Shown: positions 7,410 to 17,593 of the stretch, in pieces
Layout: every line of letters begins with the position of its first letter
How positions within the stretch are numbered: position 1 is the first letter of the stretch
NCBI GenBank assembly: GCA_947629665.1
Contig: CANREJ010000010.1
Span: forward strand, 1-48,366
Length of the DNA: 48,366 nucleotides
Reading direction: 5' to 3'
Origin: an uncultured Clostridia bacterium
GTDB taxonomy: Bacteria > Bacillota > Clostridia > Christensenellales > Borkfalkiaceae
Notes under the pieces: model-generated
Database searches by the model: none
Seen by the model: only the letters and a program-made list of their open reading frames with translations
What the model was told of the DNA's origin: nothing
Translations under genes and position numbers: made by a program

Positions 7410-9725
7410 TCATATACCTATTATCGCCCTTTTGAACACCGCGTCCACTTCGGTTACGGGTATAAAATTCAACTTGTCCCTCACCGACTTGGGGATTTCC
7501 TCCAAGTCCTTTTTGTTTTCGGCGGGGATTATTACGTCGGTTACGCCCACGCGGTAGGCCGCCAGAGCCTTCTCCTTTAAGCCACCTATGGGCAGTACTT
7601 TGCCGCGCAGGGTTATCTCGCCCGTCATGGCAACCGAACTCTTTACGGGCTTGCCCGTGAACGCCGAGAGTATTGCCGTTGCCATGGTTATGCCCGCGCT
7701 GGGGCCGTCCTTGGGGGTTGCGCCCTCCGGCACGTGAATGTGGATATCCGTAGTTTCAAAGGCGCTCTGGTCTATGCCGTACTCCTCGCTGTTGGAACGG
7801 ATATAGCTTATCGCCGCCCGCGCGCTCTCCTTCATCACGTCGCCCAGCTTGCCCGTTAAGAGCACTTCGCCCTTGCCGTGCATCGCCGAAACTTCTATTG
7901 TGAGCGTTGTGCCGCCCACGGCCGTCCACGCCAGCCCCGTCGCCGCGCCCACTTCGTCCTTTTGGATAAAGCTGTCCCGTTCGTAGCGGCGGGCGCCCAA
8001 AAGGCCTTCAACCGAGCTTGCGGTAACGCGCATTTTTTTGACCTTGCCGGACGCCAGCTTTACGGCGGCTTTGCGGCAGACGGAGTCTATGTTGCGCTCC
8101 AAACTCCTTACGCCCGCCTCCATGGTGTAGCCGTTTATTATTTCATCCAGGGCGTCGTCCGTTATGACGAGTTTGCCCTCCTCTATGCCGTTGAGTTTTG
8201 CGCGCTTGGATACGAGATAGCGCTTTGCTATCTCCCTCTTTTCCTCCTGCGTGTAGCCGTTTATCTCTATAATCTCCATTCTGTCCAAAAGGGGACGGGG
8301 GATTGTATCCAGCCCGTTTGCCGTGGTGATGAAGAGAACTTTGCTCAAATCGTAGGGAACTTCGAGATACCTGTCGCGGAAGGTGGAATTCTGGGCGGGA
8401 TCCAACACCTCCAAAAGGGCGCTGGCGGGGTCGCCGCGCAAATCGGAGGAGAGCTTGTCTATTTCGTCCAGAAGGAACACGGGGTTGGATGTGCCCGCGT
8501 TTTTTATGCCCGCGATTATCCGCCCCGGCATTGCGCCTATATATGTTTTTCTGTGCCCCCTTATTTCGGACTCGTCCTTGACGCCGCCCAGGGACATTCT
8601 TACAAATTTTCTGCCCAGACACCTCGCTATTGAGGTGGCTATGGAAGTTTTGCCCACGCCGGGAGGCCCCACAAAGCAGAGTATGGGCGCGTTTAATCCG
8701 CCCGTGAGCTGGTGTACGGCGAGATATTCGGTAACGCGCTCCTTTATTTTTTCAAGCCCGTAGTGATCCTCGTTTAAAATTTTGACCGCCGCGGCCAGAT
8801 CCTTGTTGTCCTCGGACAGCGTTCCCCAGGGCAGGTCTAAAATCCAGTCGAGATACATTCTCAAAACGTTGTAATCGGGCGAGGAGGTCTGCATTTTATC
8901 CATGCGGGAGAGTTCTTTAAGCGCCTTCTCCTTTACCTCTTCGGGCAGACCCTTTTCGTTTATTTTGCGTTCGAGTTCCTCTTTCTCGCTTTCGTCGTCG
9001 CCGAGTTCGGTGTGAATGGCGCGGAGTTGTTCCCTTAAATAGTACTCCTTTTGGTTTTTATCTATGTTCTGGCGGACAAGGGCGTTTATTTTGCGCTCCA
9101 AACGCATTATTTCAAGCTCGTCGTTTAAGATTTTGTCGAGCTGTTTGAGGCGGTCGAGCACGCGCTCCTTTTGAAGGAGTTCCTGCTTGACGTCTGCGCT
9201 TATCTTTAAATTGTTCGCCGCTATGTTTACAAATTCGTCGGGGTCGGTACAGCGGTCGAGGTTTGCCGCAACTTCCTTGGATATGCGCGATTCCGTTTGG
9301 CAAATGTCGCTCATTATGTCCTTGGCGGTGCGGAAATACGCCTCAACGAGATCGTCGTCGCCCTGCTGTACGGGCGGCATTTCGGCCACGTCGCACACGG
9401 CGCTTTCGCCCACTATTCCCTCGCGCACGGAGATTGCACGGAAAAGCCCGTCCGCCGTGAGCCTTATGGTGTTGCCCGGCATGCGGGAGAGCTGGCGTAT
9501 GCGGCAGACGGTGCCCACTTCGTACAGCTGCGAAAAGGATGTGATTTCCTCATCGTCGGCATTGCGCTGGGCTACTAAAAAAAGATAGGAATCGCCATCG
9601 GTGGCCTTTTTTAAGGCGTTGAGGGAGATGAGCCTGCCCACGTCCACCGTAACGGTGGTATTGGGAAATGCTACTCTGCCGCGGAGCGGCAAAACGGGTA
9701 TGTCGTTTAATGTCCTTTTAGCCAT
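7410..9725 (-). CDS. lon: ATP-dependent protease Lon
   Basis: A cytosolic AAA+ serine protease that degrades misfolded and regulatory proteins. The 771 residues form a LonA-type layout: substrate-binding N domain (1-200), coiled-coil (200-290), AAA+ module with Walker [10 protein letters not shown] and Walker B FLLDEIDK, then the protease domain with DGPSAG (catalytic Ser) and the lysine in [18 protein letters not shown] five bases before the ATG fixes the start. Just upstream is a 10-N10-10 inverted repeat that could be an operator. It is co-directional with clpX upstream and engB downstream. Confidence 0.97.
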   Translation of the reverse strand: MAKRTLNDIPVLPLRGRVAFPNTTVTVDVGRLISLNALKKATDGDSYLFLVAQRNADDEEITSFSQLYEVGTVCRIRQLSRMPGNTIRLTADGLFRAISVREGIVGESAVCDVAEMPPVQQGDDDLVEAYFRTAKDIMSDICQTESRISKEVAANLDRCTDPDEFVNIAANNLKISADVKQELLQKERVLDRLKQLDKILNDELEIMRLERKINALVRQNIDKNQKEYYLREQLRAIHTELGDDESEKEELERKINEKGLPEEVKEKALKELSRMDKMQTSSPDYNVLRMYLDWILDLPWGTLSEDNKDLAAAVKILNEDHYGLEKIKERVTEYLAVHQLTGGLNAPILCFVGPPGVGKTSIATSIARCLGRKFVRMSLGGVKDESEIRGHRKTYIGAMPGRIIAGIKNAGTSNPVFLLDEIDKLSSDLRGDPASALLEVLDPAQNSTFRDRYLEVPYDLSKVLFITTANGLDTIPRPLLDRMEIIEINGYTQEEKREIAKRYLVSKRAKLNGIEEGKLVITDDALDEIINGYTMEAGVRSLERNIDSVCRKAAVKLASGKVKKMRVTASSVEGLLGARRYERDSFIQKDEVGAATGLAWTAVGGTTLTIEVSAMHGKGEVLLTGKLGDVMKESARAAISYIRSNSEEYGIDQSAFETTDIHIHVPEGATPKDGPSAGITMATAILSAFTGKPVKSSVAMTGEITLRGKVLPIGGLKEKALAAYRVGVTDVIIPAENKKDLEEIPKSVRDKLNFIPVTEVDAVFKRAIIGI

Positions 9726-9744
9726 TTTTGCTCCTTTGAATAAA

Positions 9745-9774
9745 GCGCAATTTCCCGTTTAAAAGAAATTGCGC
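9745..9774 (-). promoter_or_regulatory. Inverted repeat upstream of lon
   Basis: GCGCAATTTC and GAAATTGCGC form perfect 10-bp arms around a 10-nt spacer, just before the lon Shine-Dalgarno sequence. The layout resembles an operator such as CIRCE (9-N9-9), but the sequence differs. It could also be a weak clpX terminator, since TTTATT follows on the minus strand. Confidence 0.5.
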
Positions 9775-9812
9775 GCGATAGTTTTTGCTTAAAAACCGCA
9801 ATACGTGTTGGT

Positions 9813-11036
9813 TTATGCGGATTTTTTGTAGATGATTTTGGGTTCGGCTTTGTCGGTTACGCACTCCTTGGTAACAATAACTTCCTCCACATTCTTTTCG
9901 GAGGGGATTTTATACATTACCGAGGTCATAAAGCCCTCTATTATTGTGCGCAAACCCCTTGCGCCCGTCTTTAAGCGAATGGCGGTGCTGGCTATCTCGC
10001 GCACGGCGGAGTCCTCCACCGTAAGTTTTACGCCGTCCATCGCTATAAGTTTTTGATACTGCTTTATTATGGCGTTTTTGGGCTGGGTGAGGATACTTAC
10101 AAGCGCGTCCTCGTTGAGGGGGTGCAGGCTTACGACTATGGGCACCCTGCCCACAAATTCGGGAATGAGCCCGAACTGCGTTAAATCCTGCGGCTTTACG
10201 TCCGAGAGCATTTCGTAAATGTTCTCCTCAGACTGCTTTACCGTGCCGCCGAAGCCCAGCGAGGTGTTGTCCTTGCGCTTCTGGACTATTTTGTCCAGCC
10301 CCACGAACGCGCCACCGCAAATGAACAGAATGTTGGTGGTGTCTATTCTCAAACACTCCTGCTGGGGGTGCTTTCTGCCGCCCTGCGGGGGAACGTTGGC
10401 GACGGTGCTCTCTATTATTTTCAAAAGAGCCTGCTGTACGCCCTCGCCCGATACGTCGCGGGTGATGGAGACGTTTTCGCCCTTCCTGGCAATTTTATCT
10501 ATCTCGTCTATATAGATTATGCCGCGCTCGGCACGGGAAATGTCGTAGTCGGCGTTCTGTATCAGTTTTAAGAGGATATTTTCAACGTCCTCGCCCACGT
10601 AGCCTGCCTCGGTGAGCGTGGTGGCGTCCGCCGCGGCAAAGGGCACGTTGAGGATTTTTGCAAGCGTCCTTGCAAGCAAAGTTTTTCCGCAACCCGTGGG
10701 ACCGAGCAACAATATGTTGCTCTTTTCAATCTCCACTTCGCCGTCGTCCTCCTCTTTGCCCATGTTGTTTATGCGCTTGTAGTGATTGTAGACCGCAACC
10801 GAGAGAACGCGCTTGGCTTCGTTTTGACCAACGATATATTTGTCCAGCTCGGCCTTGATTTCCGCAGGCGCCTTTAAAGGCACGGGAGAGACGTCGTCGA
10901 CGTCCAGATCCTTTACCATATCGCGGCAGATTTCAACACATTCGTCGCATATACATGCGCCGTTTCTGCCTTTTATTAACCTTTTTACCAAATCTTCGGT
11001 TTTTCCGCAGAATGAACAATATTGCTGATCTTTCAT
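9813..11036 (-). CDS. clpX: ATP-dependent Clp protease ATP-binding subunit ClpX
   Basis: An AAA+ unfoldase that feeds substrates, including ssrA-tagged proteins, to ClpP. The 407-residue product has the N-terminal zinc finger (CSFCG...CICDEC), Walker A GPTGCGKT, pore loop GYVGED and Walker [10 protein letters not shown]. The ATG giving [11 protein letters not shown] was chosen, with AAGGA 11 nt upstream. A GTG eight codons earlier is in frame but lies in repeat copy B (ATTTTTGTGAAC end) and adds residues not expected for the family. It is separated from clpP by about 320 bases of repeat, so a separate promoter inside or next to the repeat is possible. Confidence 0.96.
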   Translation of the reverse strand: MKDQQYCSFCGKTEDLVKRLIKGRNGACICDECVEICRDMVKDLDVDDVSPVPLKAPAEIKAELDKYIVGQNEAKRVLSVAVYNHYKRINNMGKEEDDGEVEIEKSNILLLGPTGCGKTLLARTLAKILNVPFAAADATTLTEAGYVGEDVENILLKLIQNADYDISRAERGIIYIDEIDKIARKGENVSITRDVSGEGVQQALLKIIESTVANVPPQGGRKHPQQECLRIDTTNILFICGGAFVGLDKIVQKRKDNTSLGFGGTVKQSEENIYEMLSDVKPQDLTQFGLIPEFVGRVPIVVSLHPLNEDALVSILTQPKNAIIKQYQKLIAMDGVKLTVEDSAVREIASTAIRLKTGARGLRTIIEGFMTSVMYKIPSEKNVEEVIVTKECVTDKAEPKIIYKKSA

Positions 11037-11040
11037 ATAC

Positions 11041-11359
11041 AAATAATTCCTTATGTTCACAAAAATCTCGCGCCATTGCGGGCGCTGCGCCCGAGCGTAG
11101 CGACGGTTTGCGCACCTTATTATAAATATTTCAGATAATTAGGCGCAAATTTTTCGTGAGTTTGGGCGGCCAGCCGCCCTTGCCGCCATTTTAAGGGCGC
11201 ACGTATTATATAATGGCGGCAATTCCCACCGCCGCGCGAGCGAAGCGACGCCCTGCCGAGGCTCTCGAAGGGAAACGGCAGAGGCGCAGGTATGCGCAAA
11301 TTGTGGCTTGCGGCGCAGGGAAACCCTGCTTGCAACGTAAATTATATCGCCGCGGGAGC
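11041..11359 (-). repeat. Mosaic intergenic repeat, copy B, between clpP and clpX
   Basis: On the minus strand it runs from a GCAAGCAGGGTTTCCCTGC module through a 36-bp block (11281-11316) identical to 29272-29307 and a 41-bp block (11149-11189) identical to 29352-29392. It ends in the CGAAAAAT...GAGATTTTTGTGAAC hairpin, here split by about 90 extra bases. An additional CTGCCGTTTCCC/CCTCGGCAG hairpin sits in the middle, as near 17991. It fills the whole clpP-clpX gap. Confidence 0.85.
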
Positions 11360-11956
11360 TTATCTTTTATAGAATACGCGGTCTATTAAACCATACTCCA
11401 ACGCCTCCTGCGCGGACAAATAATTGTCGCGGTCGGTGTCGCGCTCGATAACCTCCAAGGGCTTTCCGCTGTTTTGCGAGAGTATTGCGTTTAGTTTTTG
11501 CCTTGTTTTAAGTATGTGGTCTGCGGCGATTTTTATGTCGCTCGCCTGACCCTGCGCGCCGCCAAGCGGCTGGTGGATCATAATTTCACTGTTGGGAAGG
11601 GCAAAACGCTTGCCCTTTTGGCCGCTGGAAAGTAAAAACGCGCCCATGCTCGCCGCCATGCCGATACAGATGGTGGACACGTCGCACTTGATATAATTCA
11701 TAGTGTCGTAGATGGCAAGCCCCGCGGATACGGAGCCGCCCGGACTGTTTATATAGAGCGAAATGTCCTTTGAAGGATCCTTTGCTTCAAGATAAATGAG
11801 CTGTGCCACGACCGTGTTTGCAACCGCGTCGTCAATCTCACCCGAAAGGAAAATTATCCTGTCCTCCAAAAGGCGGGAATAGATGTCGTAGGAACGCTCC
11901 CCGCGCGACGTCTGCTCAACGATGTAGGGCACTAACGCGCCTTTTATATTTTGCAT
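11360..11956 (-). CDS. clpP: ATP-dependent Clp protease proteolytic subunit ClpP
   Basis: A serine peptidase that forms the two-ring chamber used by ClpX and other Clp ATPases. At 198 residues it has normal length. The catalytic triad is visible: Ser103 in GMAASMGA, His128 in MIHQP and the aspartate in DTDRD near 177. AAGGAGGAG just before the ATG sets the start. It follows trigger factor by 11 nt, so the two are co-transcribed. Placing clpP between tig and clpX is common in Clostridia but differs from B. subtilis, where clpP lies elsewhere. Confidence 0.97.
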   Translation of the reverse strand: MQNIKGALVPYIVEQTSRGERSYDIYSRLLEDRIIFLSGEIDDAVANTVVAQLIYLEAKDPSKDISLYINSPGGSVSAGLAIYDTMNYIKCDVSTICIGMAASMGAFLLSSGQKGKRFALPNSEIMIHQPLGGAQGQASDIKIAADHILKTRQKLNAILSQNSGKPLEVIERDTDRDNYLSAQEALEYGLIDRVFYKR

Positions 11957-11967
11957 ATACTCCTCCT

Positions 11968-13287
11968 TTACTCGGCTTCCGCAGGAGCTTCGCCGGTATA
12001 CATGTCGTTGTTTTCCTGCAAATAGTTGAAGAGCTTGGTTATTATTATGTCGTTTGTGATATAGTCGACCTGCCTGGGGTCAATCGTCTTTTTGTATTCT
12101 TCAAGAGTTTTGTCGACCGACTTAGCCTGCTCCTCTATTTTGGCGTCTATCTCTTCGGGCTCGGCCTTGAAGTTCTGCTCCCTTACGATTTTATCCACTA
12201 CGAGCTGGCACACCACGCGCCTGTGCGCTTCCGTTTTGTATTGGTCGCGGAACTGCTCCATTGTGGCGCCCGTGTACTTCAAGTACTCCTCCATTTTGAT
12301 GCCCTGATACATGAGACGGTAGGAAAAATCCTGAACTATTCTGTCAATTTCGTTCTCTATCATGGCGTTGGGAATTTCAACCTGCGTGTACTTGGAAATC
12401 TCCGCCAGAATGCTGTTTTCCGTTTCGTCCCTGCCGCGGCTTTCGGCGGACTTTTCGAGTCTTTCGCGGAGCTTTGCCTTGTATGCTTCAACGCTCTCCG
12501 CGCCGGCGTGCGCCTTTACGTACTCGTCGGTGAGTTCGGGGTACTGCTTTTCGGTGATTTTATTGAGCTTTACGGCAAACACCGCCGCCTTGCCGCGGAG
12601 GTTGTCCGCCTGATAATCCTGCGGGAAAGTTACGTTTATATCCCTGCTTTCGCCCGTGTTCATGCCAACGAGAGCGTCCTCAAACCCCGGAATGAAACTG
12701 CCGCTGCCGAGTTCCAAATCATAGCCCTCCGCTGTGCCGCCCGCGAACTTTTCGCCGTCGCAGGAGCCCGAAAAATCTATGTTTACCACATCGCCGAGCT
12801 TGCAGGGTCTGTCCTGAACCTCAACGGTAGTCGCCTGGGATTCGGTGAGCTTTTTGGCCTCCTTCTCCACGTCCTCATCGGTAACATTATACTCAAACTT
12901 GCGGATTTTTAAACCCGTGTATTTTTCGATTTTTACTTCCGGCTTGACGGGCACAACGGCGGAAAGCACAACGCCCTTGCCCTCCTCCATAGACTCGACG
13001 CCGAGTTCGGGCTCGCCCACGGCCGTAAAATTATCCTTTTCCTTTTCAAGAATGTCATAGTAGTGCTGTGAATAGAGGGCGTTGAACGCCTCTTCGTAGA
13101 ATACGCCCTTGCCGTAATAATTTTCAAGAACGGGCTTGGGCGCCTTGCCCTTGCGGAAACCGGGCACCGTGTATTTGCCGCGCGTCTTTAAATACGCCTT
13201 GGCGATTGCGTCTTGCCACTCCTCCTCGGTGAAGGTGATTGTGAGCTTTACCGTACTTTTTTCTCCGGCGGCTTGCGTGTAATTCAT
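11968..13287 (-). CDS. tig: Trigger factor
   Basis: A ribosome-bound chaperone with peptidyl-prolyl isomerase activity that meets nascent chains. The 439 residues comprise the N-terminal ribosome-binding domain with GFRKGKAP (about 43-50), an FKBP-like domain around 150-245 ([20 protein letters not shown]) and the helical C-terminal chaperone arms. GAGGAG lies close before the ATG. It is the first gene of the tig-clpP unit, with a TTGCAA-16-TAAAAT promoter upstream, and is divergent from rqcH. Confidence 0.96.
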   Translation of the reverse strand: MNYTQAAGEKSTVKLTITFTEEEWQDAIAKAYLKTRGKYTVPGFRKGKAPKPVLENYYGKGVFYEEAFNALYSQHYYDILEKEKDNFTAVGEPELGVESMEEGKGVVLSAVVPVKPEVKIEKYTGLKIRKFEYNVTDEDVEKEAKKLTESQATTVEVQDRPCKLGDVVNIDFSGSCDGEKFAGGTAEGYDLELGSGSFIPGFEDALVGMNTGESRDINVTFPQDYQADNLRGKAAVFAVKLNKITEKQYPELTDEYVKAHAGAESVEAYKAKLRERLEKSAESRGRDETENSILAEISKYTQVEIPNAMIENEIDRIVQDFSYRLMYQGIKMEEYLKYTGATMEQFRDQYKTEAHRRVVCQLVVDKIVREQNFKAEPEEIDAKIEEQAKSVDKTLEEYKKTIDPRQVDYITNDIIITKLFNYLQENNDMYTGEAPAEAE

Positions 13288-13327
13288 AAAAAACTCCTCA
13301 AATATTATATAATTTTGTACAAAGGCT

Positions 13328-13355
13328 ATTTTAACATATTACTTTTGTTTTGCAA
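13328..13355 (-). promoter_or_regulatory. tig-clpP promoter
   Basis: On the minus strand, TTGCAA and TAAAAT are separated by 16 nt, about 40 nt before the ATG. Confidence 0.5.
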
Positions 13356-13377
13356 AGCGATTTTTGGGGATAATCAA

Positions 13378-13406
13378 TTTACTTTTTATTTTTTTTGGGT
13401 TATAAT
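13378..13406 (+). promoter_or_regulatory. rqcH promoter
   Basis: TTTACT and TATAAT are separated by 17 nt, followed about 25 nt later by AGGAGG and the GTG start. Confidence 0.5.
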
Positions 13407-13443
13407 TTTTGTTGCAACACATATTTTGACAGGAGGCGACGGG

Positions 13444-15111
13444 GTGCCGCAGGACGCTTTTACAATTAAATATGTTGCCGCGGAGCTGAACGCCTTGCTG
13501 TGCGGAGGGAAAATTTCCAAGATAGTGCAGTACGACCGCGACAGCCTTACGTTTATTATATACACCCGCGGAGGCACGGTTAAACTTGATATTTGTCTTT
13601 CGGCGCGAGCGTGCAGAATGAGCCTGACCGACTGCGACAGGCCGGTGCCGCAGAACGCGCCCGCCTTTTGCATGTTGCTGCGCAAACACCTTGCCAACGC
13701 GGAGATCACTAACGTCGGGCAACTGCCCTTCGAGCGGATTGTTGCGGTTGATTTTTTATGCACCTCCGAGTTTGAAAAACTCAACATGCGGCTGTACGTG
13801 GAGCTGATGGGCAAGTACTCCAACGCCGTGCTTACGCAAAACGGGGTGATTTTGGGGGCGCTTAAAACCACGGCAATCGGCGAAAACACAAAACGTGTGC
13901 TGTTTTCGGGCGTGAAGTACCTTTTGCCCGAACCACAGGATAAAATTTTGCCGGACGATTTGGACGCGCTTGAAAAGGCGTTTGAATACGCCCCCGCGGA
14001 CAGGGCGGCGTTTATTTCCCAAAAGGTCAAGGGTGTGGCGTACTCCACCGCCCTGGATATGGTGGAATTGTACGGCGAAAAAATTACCGCAAAAGATGTT
14101 CATCGCTATATATGCGGGGGTCAATGCAACCCAAGCGTTACTTTTTTAAACGGACAGCCCGCCGATTTCAAGGCGAAGTGCGCCGACCCCGAAAGGCGGG
14201 AATACCCCTCCGTTTTGGAGGCGCAACGGGCCTATTACGACTACCTCTACAAAAAACAGACCTTTGAGGACGCGCAAAAGAAGTTGCGTTCCGCCCTTTA
14301 CTCCGCGCAAAAAAAGACGGAAAAGCGGCTGCAAATTATCAACTCAAAACTTTTCGAGTGCCTCGGCGCGGAGGAAATAAAGCTGAAAGGCGAGCTTATA
14401 ACCGCATACATATATGCAATTCCCGCAGGCGCGGACAGCTTTGAGGCCGTAAATTACTACGACGAAGAGGGCGGCAAAGTCAAGATTGCGCTGGACAGGG
14501 CGCTTACGCCCGCGCAGAACGCCCAGCAATACTACAAAAAGTACGCAAAGTTGAGGCGCACGCAGGAATCCGTTACCTCGCAAAAGGACGAGGCCGAGGC
14601 AAAACTCGGCTATCTGGCGAGCATTGGGGCGCACATATCCTCCGCCGAAAACCTTGTCGATTTGGAAGAGATTGCCGAGGAGCTGAAAAATTTAGGGCTG
14701 TTGAAGGACGAAAACCCCAAAAAGAAAAAGGCCGCAACCCCGCCGTTCAGGGAGTTCGACATTTTGGGTTACAGGGCGATTGCGGGCAGAAACAATATAC
14801 AGAACGACCGTCTTTTGAAGAGTTTAAACGGCGGGGATATCTGGCTTCACACGCAGGGGTACCACTCCGCGCACGTCGCCGTTCTGTGCGGCGGCGGGGA
14901 AATTCCCGACGGGGTTCTGCTTGCCGCGGCGGAAATTTGCGCGTACTACTCCGACGGCAGGGGCGGCACGAAAATTCCCGTGGATTACACCCGCAAAAAA
15001 TTCGTTAAAAAACCGCCCGCTTCAAACGCCGGGTTTGTTATATACTCAAACTACAAGACGATTCTGGTTGAGCCAAAGAGCCATGCAGAACTTTTAAAGG
15101 GGGATTTATGA
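13444..15111 (+). CDS. rqcH: Rqc2/NEMF homolog RqcH (NFACT, fibronectin-binding family)
   Basis: Binds stalled 50S-peptidyl-tRNA complexes and directs alanine tailing of the nascent chain, a quality-control route parallel to tmRNA. The 555 residues show the NFACT-N domain (about 1-180), helical middle and coiled-coil regions (about 270-430), and the C-terminal NFACT-R domain with GDIWLHTQGYHSAHV near 465-480. The start is GTG with AGGAGG seven bases upstream. A longer in-frame reading covers the promoter and was rejected. The family was formerly annotated as fibronectin-binding protein FbpA. It overlaps the next small gene by ATGA. Confidence 0.9.
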   Translation: MPQDAFTIKYVAAELNALLCGGKISKIVQYDRDSLTFIIYTRGGTVKLDICLSARACRMSLTDCDRPVPQNAPAFCMLLRKHLANAEITNVGQLPFERIVAVDFLCTSEFEKLNMRLYVELMGKYSNAVLTQNGVILGALKTTAIGENTKRVLFSGVKYLLPEPQDKILPDDLDALEKAFEYAPADRAAFISQKVKGVAYSTALDMVELYGEKITAKDVHRYICGGQCNPSVTFLNGQPADFKAKCADPERREYPSVLEAQRAYYDYLYKKQTFEDAQKKLRSALYSAQKKTEKRLQIINSKLFECLGAEEIKLKGELITAYIYAIPAGADSFEAVNYYDEEGGKVKIALDRALTPAQNAQQYYKKYAKLRRTQESVTSQKDEAEAKLGYLASIGAHISSAENLVDLEEIAEELKNLGLLKDENPKKKKAATPPFREFDILGYRAIAGRNNIQNDRLLKSLNGGDIWLHTQGYHSAHVAVLCGGGEIPDGVLLAAAEICAYYSDGRGGTKIPVDYTRKKFVKKPPASNAGFVIYSNYKTILVEPKSHAELLKGDL

Positions 15112-15419
15112 GTAAACAGACCGAAAATTATGACGAGGAGAACGAAAACCCCACGCGCGTTTATTTTTACGTTGCTTTGGGCGCGCTTATTGCCGCCGCC
15201 GCGGCGCTCGGCTGTGCGTTTATACCCGGTATCGGCGTGTATATGCTTATAGTTTCGGTACTTTTGGAGCTTTCCGCGCTGTCCTTTTTATCCGTGCAGA
15301 AAAAGAGAAACAATTTTAAAGCCGTGCGGATTTTGAACATTGCAGCCTACGTGCTGTGCGCGCTCTCCGTCGCGATATTCATAGGCGGGCTGGTTTATTC
15401 CGCCATGGCACAAAAATAA
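15108..15419 (+). CDS. Small membrane protein
   Basis: A 103-residue protein with a charged N-terminus (about 1-18), three hydrophobic segments (about 19-40, 43-62 and 75-98) and a basic loop QKKRNN between the second and third. I recognise no family. GGGGG lies four bases before the ATG, and the gene overlaps the rqcH stop, so it is translated with rqcH. A link to ribosome quality control is only suggested by position. Confidence 0.6.
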   Translation: MSKQTENYDEENENPTRVYFYVALGALIAAAAALGCAFIPGIGVYMLIVSVLLELSALSFLSVQKKRNNFKAVRILNIAAYVLCALSVAIFIGGLVYSAMAQK

Positions 15420-15455
15420 GTATAATTTTGCGCTGTTTTTGCCATTATAATTTAT

Positions 15456-15845
15456 ATGGACGGAATAAGCAGCGCGGTTTTGAACAAGCTATATGCGCTC
15501 GGCGAGGTCGGGCGCTATTTTGTACTTTCCAGAGAGGATTTTTTTGAAGCGTTCCCCGAAGACTGCCCCCGCGACGGCGGCGAGCTTGAAAAGGCCATTG
15601 AAAATCTTTCCGCCGAAGGCTATATCGACGTTAAATATTCGGGCGGAAATATGTACTGCGCGGCGCTTTTAAAGCCGTTCGACGGGGATACCGAACCCGC
15701 GGAAGAGAACGACGGATTTGACGAATTATACCTCGACCAAGAGGGGAAAACAAAACACGTTTCCGCATTTTGGGGCGCTTTGGCGGGCGGCGCGCTGGGC
15801 AGCGGCATAATTTGTCTGGTGTGGTTTTTAATAAATTTATGTTGA
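15456..15845 (+). CDS. Winged-helix-like protein with C-terminal membrane anchor
   Basis: A 129-residue protein. Residues 1-72 look like a small winged helix: helices, then ELEKAIENLSAEGYIDVKYSGG, in which the last part resembles the wing hairpin. An acidic linker follows, then one hydrophobic segment at about 106-127, giving a tail-anchored layout. The next gene has the same arrangement and a similar core (nL..(d)GY.D.vYs). TATAAT lies only 4 nt before the ATG with no Shine-Dalgarno sequence, so the mRNA may be leaderless, but no good -35 box is seen. The function is unknown; a membrane-bound regulator is one possibility. Confidence 0.6.
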   Translation: MDGISSAVLNKLYALGEVGRYFVLSREDFFEAFPEDCPRDGGELEKAIENLSAEGYIDVKYSGGNMYCAALLKPFDGDTEPAEENDGFDELYLDQEGKTKHVSAFWGALAGGALGSGIICLVWFLINLC

Positions 15846-16198
15846 GCAGGAACGAAACGGAAGTTATGTCCGCCGTGTATTGCCTCTGCGACGGCACAGA
15901 CGAGTGCCTTGTATCCTCCCTGGATATACTTTCGGTGTTGCCGCAAAAGAAAAGGCTGAACACGGAAGAGCTGGACAATATTTTAAACGGGCTGAGGCTG
16001 GACGGTTATTTTGACCTGGTCTATTCCGAACGCAAGGGCGAGAGAATGTATGTGATACGCCTTAAAGAGAACGGGTTTGCCTGGAAAAGGGCTTCCAAGC
16101 AAAAACAGCGGGATATTTCGTTCAGGATTTTCCTCGCCTTTTTGGGCGCGCTGGCAACGTTTGTTTTCGGGTTGATTTTAAAGGCGATTTCGGGCTGA
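15839..16198 (+). CDS. Second winged-helix-like membrane-anchored protein
   Basis: A 119-residue protein related in design to its upstream neighbour. An N-terminal helical domain with LNTEELDNILNGLRLDGYFD and a wing-like YSERKGERMYVIRL lead to a basic stretch (KRASKQKQRD) and one C-terminal membrane span (about 95-116). The ATG used overlaps the upstream stop by 7 nt; the longer reading runs into that gene. The pair probably arose by tandem duplication and may act together. No catalytic motif is visible. Confidence 0.6.
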   Translation: MLSRNETEVMSAVYCLCDGTDECLVSSLDILSVLPQKKRLNTEELDNILNGLRLDGYFDLVYSERKGERMYVIRLKENGFAWKRASKQKQRDISFRIFLAFLGALATFVFGLILKAISG

Positions 16199-16265
16199 AA
16201 TTGCCTGTTTTTTTGCGCGGCGGATTGTTTTATTGCCAAAATGACAAATATGAGTAAATATAAAC

Positions 16266-16294
16266 TTGATTTTTTTGTTTGCTTTTGGTAAAAT
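16266..16294 (+). promoter_or_regulatory. Promoter of the anchored extracellular protein gene
   Basis: TTGATT and TAAAAT are separated by 17 nt, about 42 nt upstream of the ATG. A leader with GGAG follows, so this transcript is not leaderless. Confidence 0.6.
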
Positions 16295-16336
16295 GACTGT
16301 ATATTATATACTTTGATCCGATTACGGAGCCGAGAA

Positions 16337-17593
16337 ATGAAACATAAAAAACTGTTGATTGCCGCAATTGCGGTGTTTACCGTGATAGTATTTTTGGCCA
16401 CGTTCATAGTTATTTGGCTGTGGGGCGACGAATATCCCGATTTTGACGACTTTAAACCCGCGGCGGAAATCCCCGGCCTTAAAGAGGGCGCGGTGCCCCA
16501 GGGGCTTGCCAACTACGAGGGCGAATATACCGTGGAAAATGAAAACGGCGAAGAGACAAAACTTACGCAGGATTACTTTTTTATAAGCGCGTATATGAAA
16601 AGCGGACCTTCGAGGCTGTACGTTGTGGGCAGAACCACGGGCTACGTGGGTTATGTTACCCTTAAAAATACCGACGGAAGCGACTACACCGAACACGCGG
16701 GCGGCGTTGCAACCAACTGCAAAAAGGGCGAGAGCTACGGCACGCTGTGGGTCGTTTCCGAAGGCACCGTTTACTGCGCAAAAACGGCTAACGATTCGGG
16801 TTATAAAAATATCGCCGATGAAATAATCGCGCGGGCGGCTATGGACGAGGGCGAAAACGTCATTACCTTTACCGCCTCCTTTAAGGCAAATAACAGGGCG
16901 TCGTTCTGCTACTTTTTTGAGGACGGAACGTCAAGCACCTATAACGACAAGCTGTATGTGGGCGAGTTCTACCGCCCCGGCGATAAAAATTACCAAACGG
17001 ACGAGGCGCACCACATAACCACGGGCAACGGATATGCGCAGTACGCGCTTGTGAACGAATATACCTCAAACACGAGTTCCACAAACAAATACGGGCTTAC
17101 GCTGATTTCGCCTTCGAACGTAGAAGAGGAAAATTACGTGCCGAAAGTGCAAAACATGTATTCCATACCCAACCTTGTGCAGGGTTTTGCGAGAATTCCG
17201 GAACGCAACGACGACGGCTCTTCCTCTTCCTCAAAGGGAAAACTTGTGCTTTCCACAAGCTACGGGCTGGCGAACTCTGCGCTATACTATTACGATTGGG
17301 CGGATATAAGCGCCAGCGGCAACAGAAAGAGCTATACCGAAGTATCGGGGCATAATTTTGAATATGAGGGCGTGCAGACCACTTCCGGCTGGCCTTACAC
17401 CGAGAGCGGCTTATACGTTTACTTTGTAGACGGCAGTAAGTTGCAGAGGGAATACTCCGTGCCTTCCATGGCCGAGGGGCTGTGCGTTAAAGGCAACAGC
17501 GTGTTCGTGCTGTTTGAGTCGGGGTGCTATAAGTACAAGACCTTTGTGCGGCAGATACTCACCAATATTTACAGCTTCACCCCCAGAAAATAG
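16337..17593 (+). CDS. Membrane-anchored extracellular protein, possible beta-propeller
   Basis: A 418-residue protein with one N-terminal membrane segment (about 5-26) after a basic MKHKK, so the bulk faces outside. The extracellular part has repeated strand-rich units with aromatic and glycine residues (RLYVVGRTTGYVGYVTL, LWVVSEGTVYCA, LVLSTSYGLANSALYYY), suggesting a propeller-like fold. I recognise no catalytic motif. The opening segment around PGLKEGAVPQGLANYEG is like that of extracellular six-bladed propellers. GGAG seven bases upstream supports the ATG. It is monocistronic, with its own promoter and a distant terminator at 17757. Confidence 0.6.
   Translation: MKHKKLLIAAIAVFTVIVFLATFIVIWLWGDEYPDFDDFKPAAEIPGLKEGAVPQGLANYEGEYTVENENGEETKLTQDYFFISAYMKSGPSRLYVVGRTTGYVGYVTLKNTDGSDYTEHAGGVATNCKKGESYGTLWVVSEGTVYCAKTANDSGYKNIADEIIARAAMDEGENVITFTASFKANNRASFCYFFEDGTSSTYNDKLYVGEFYRPGDKNYQTDEAHHITTGNGYAQYALVNEYTSNTSSTNKYGLTLISPSNVEEENYVPKVQNMYSIPNLVQGFARIPERNDDGSSSSSKGKLVLSTSYGLANSALYYYDWADISASGNRKSYTEVSGHNFEYEGVQTTSGWPYTESGLYVYFVDGSKLQREYSVPSMAEGLCVKGNSVFVLFESGCYKYKTFVRQILTNIYSFTPRK

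Noticed and set aside
7878-8633. Long frame opposite lon
   Set aside because: A shadow of the lon frame in GC-rich codons. Lon motifs are intact on the minus strand.
11037-11060. Upstream GTG start for clpX
   Set aside because: The GTG belongs to the repeat end ATTTTTGTGAAC, lacks a ribosome site, and would put extra residues before the conserved zinc finger.
11803-12912. 369-codon frame opposite trigger factor and clpP
   Set aside because: It covers two well-conserved genes on the other strand and has no recognisable motif or start site.
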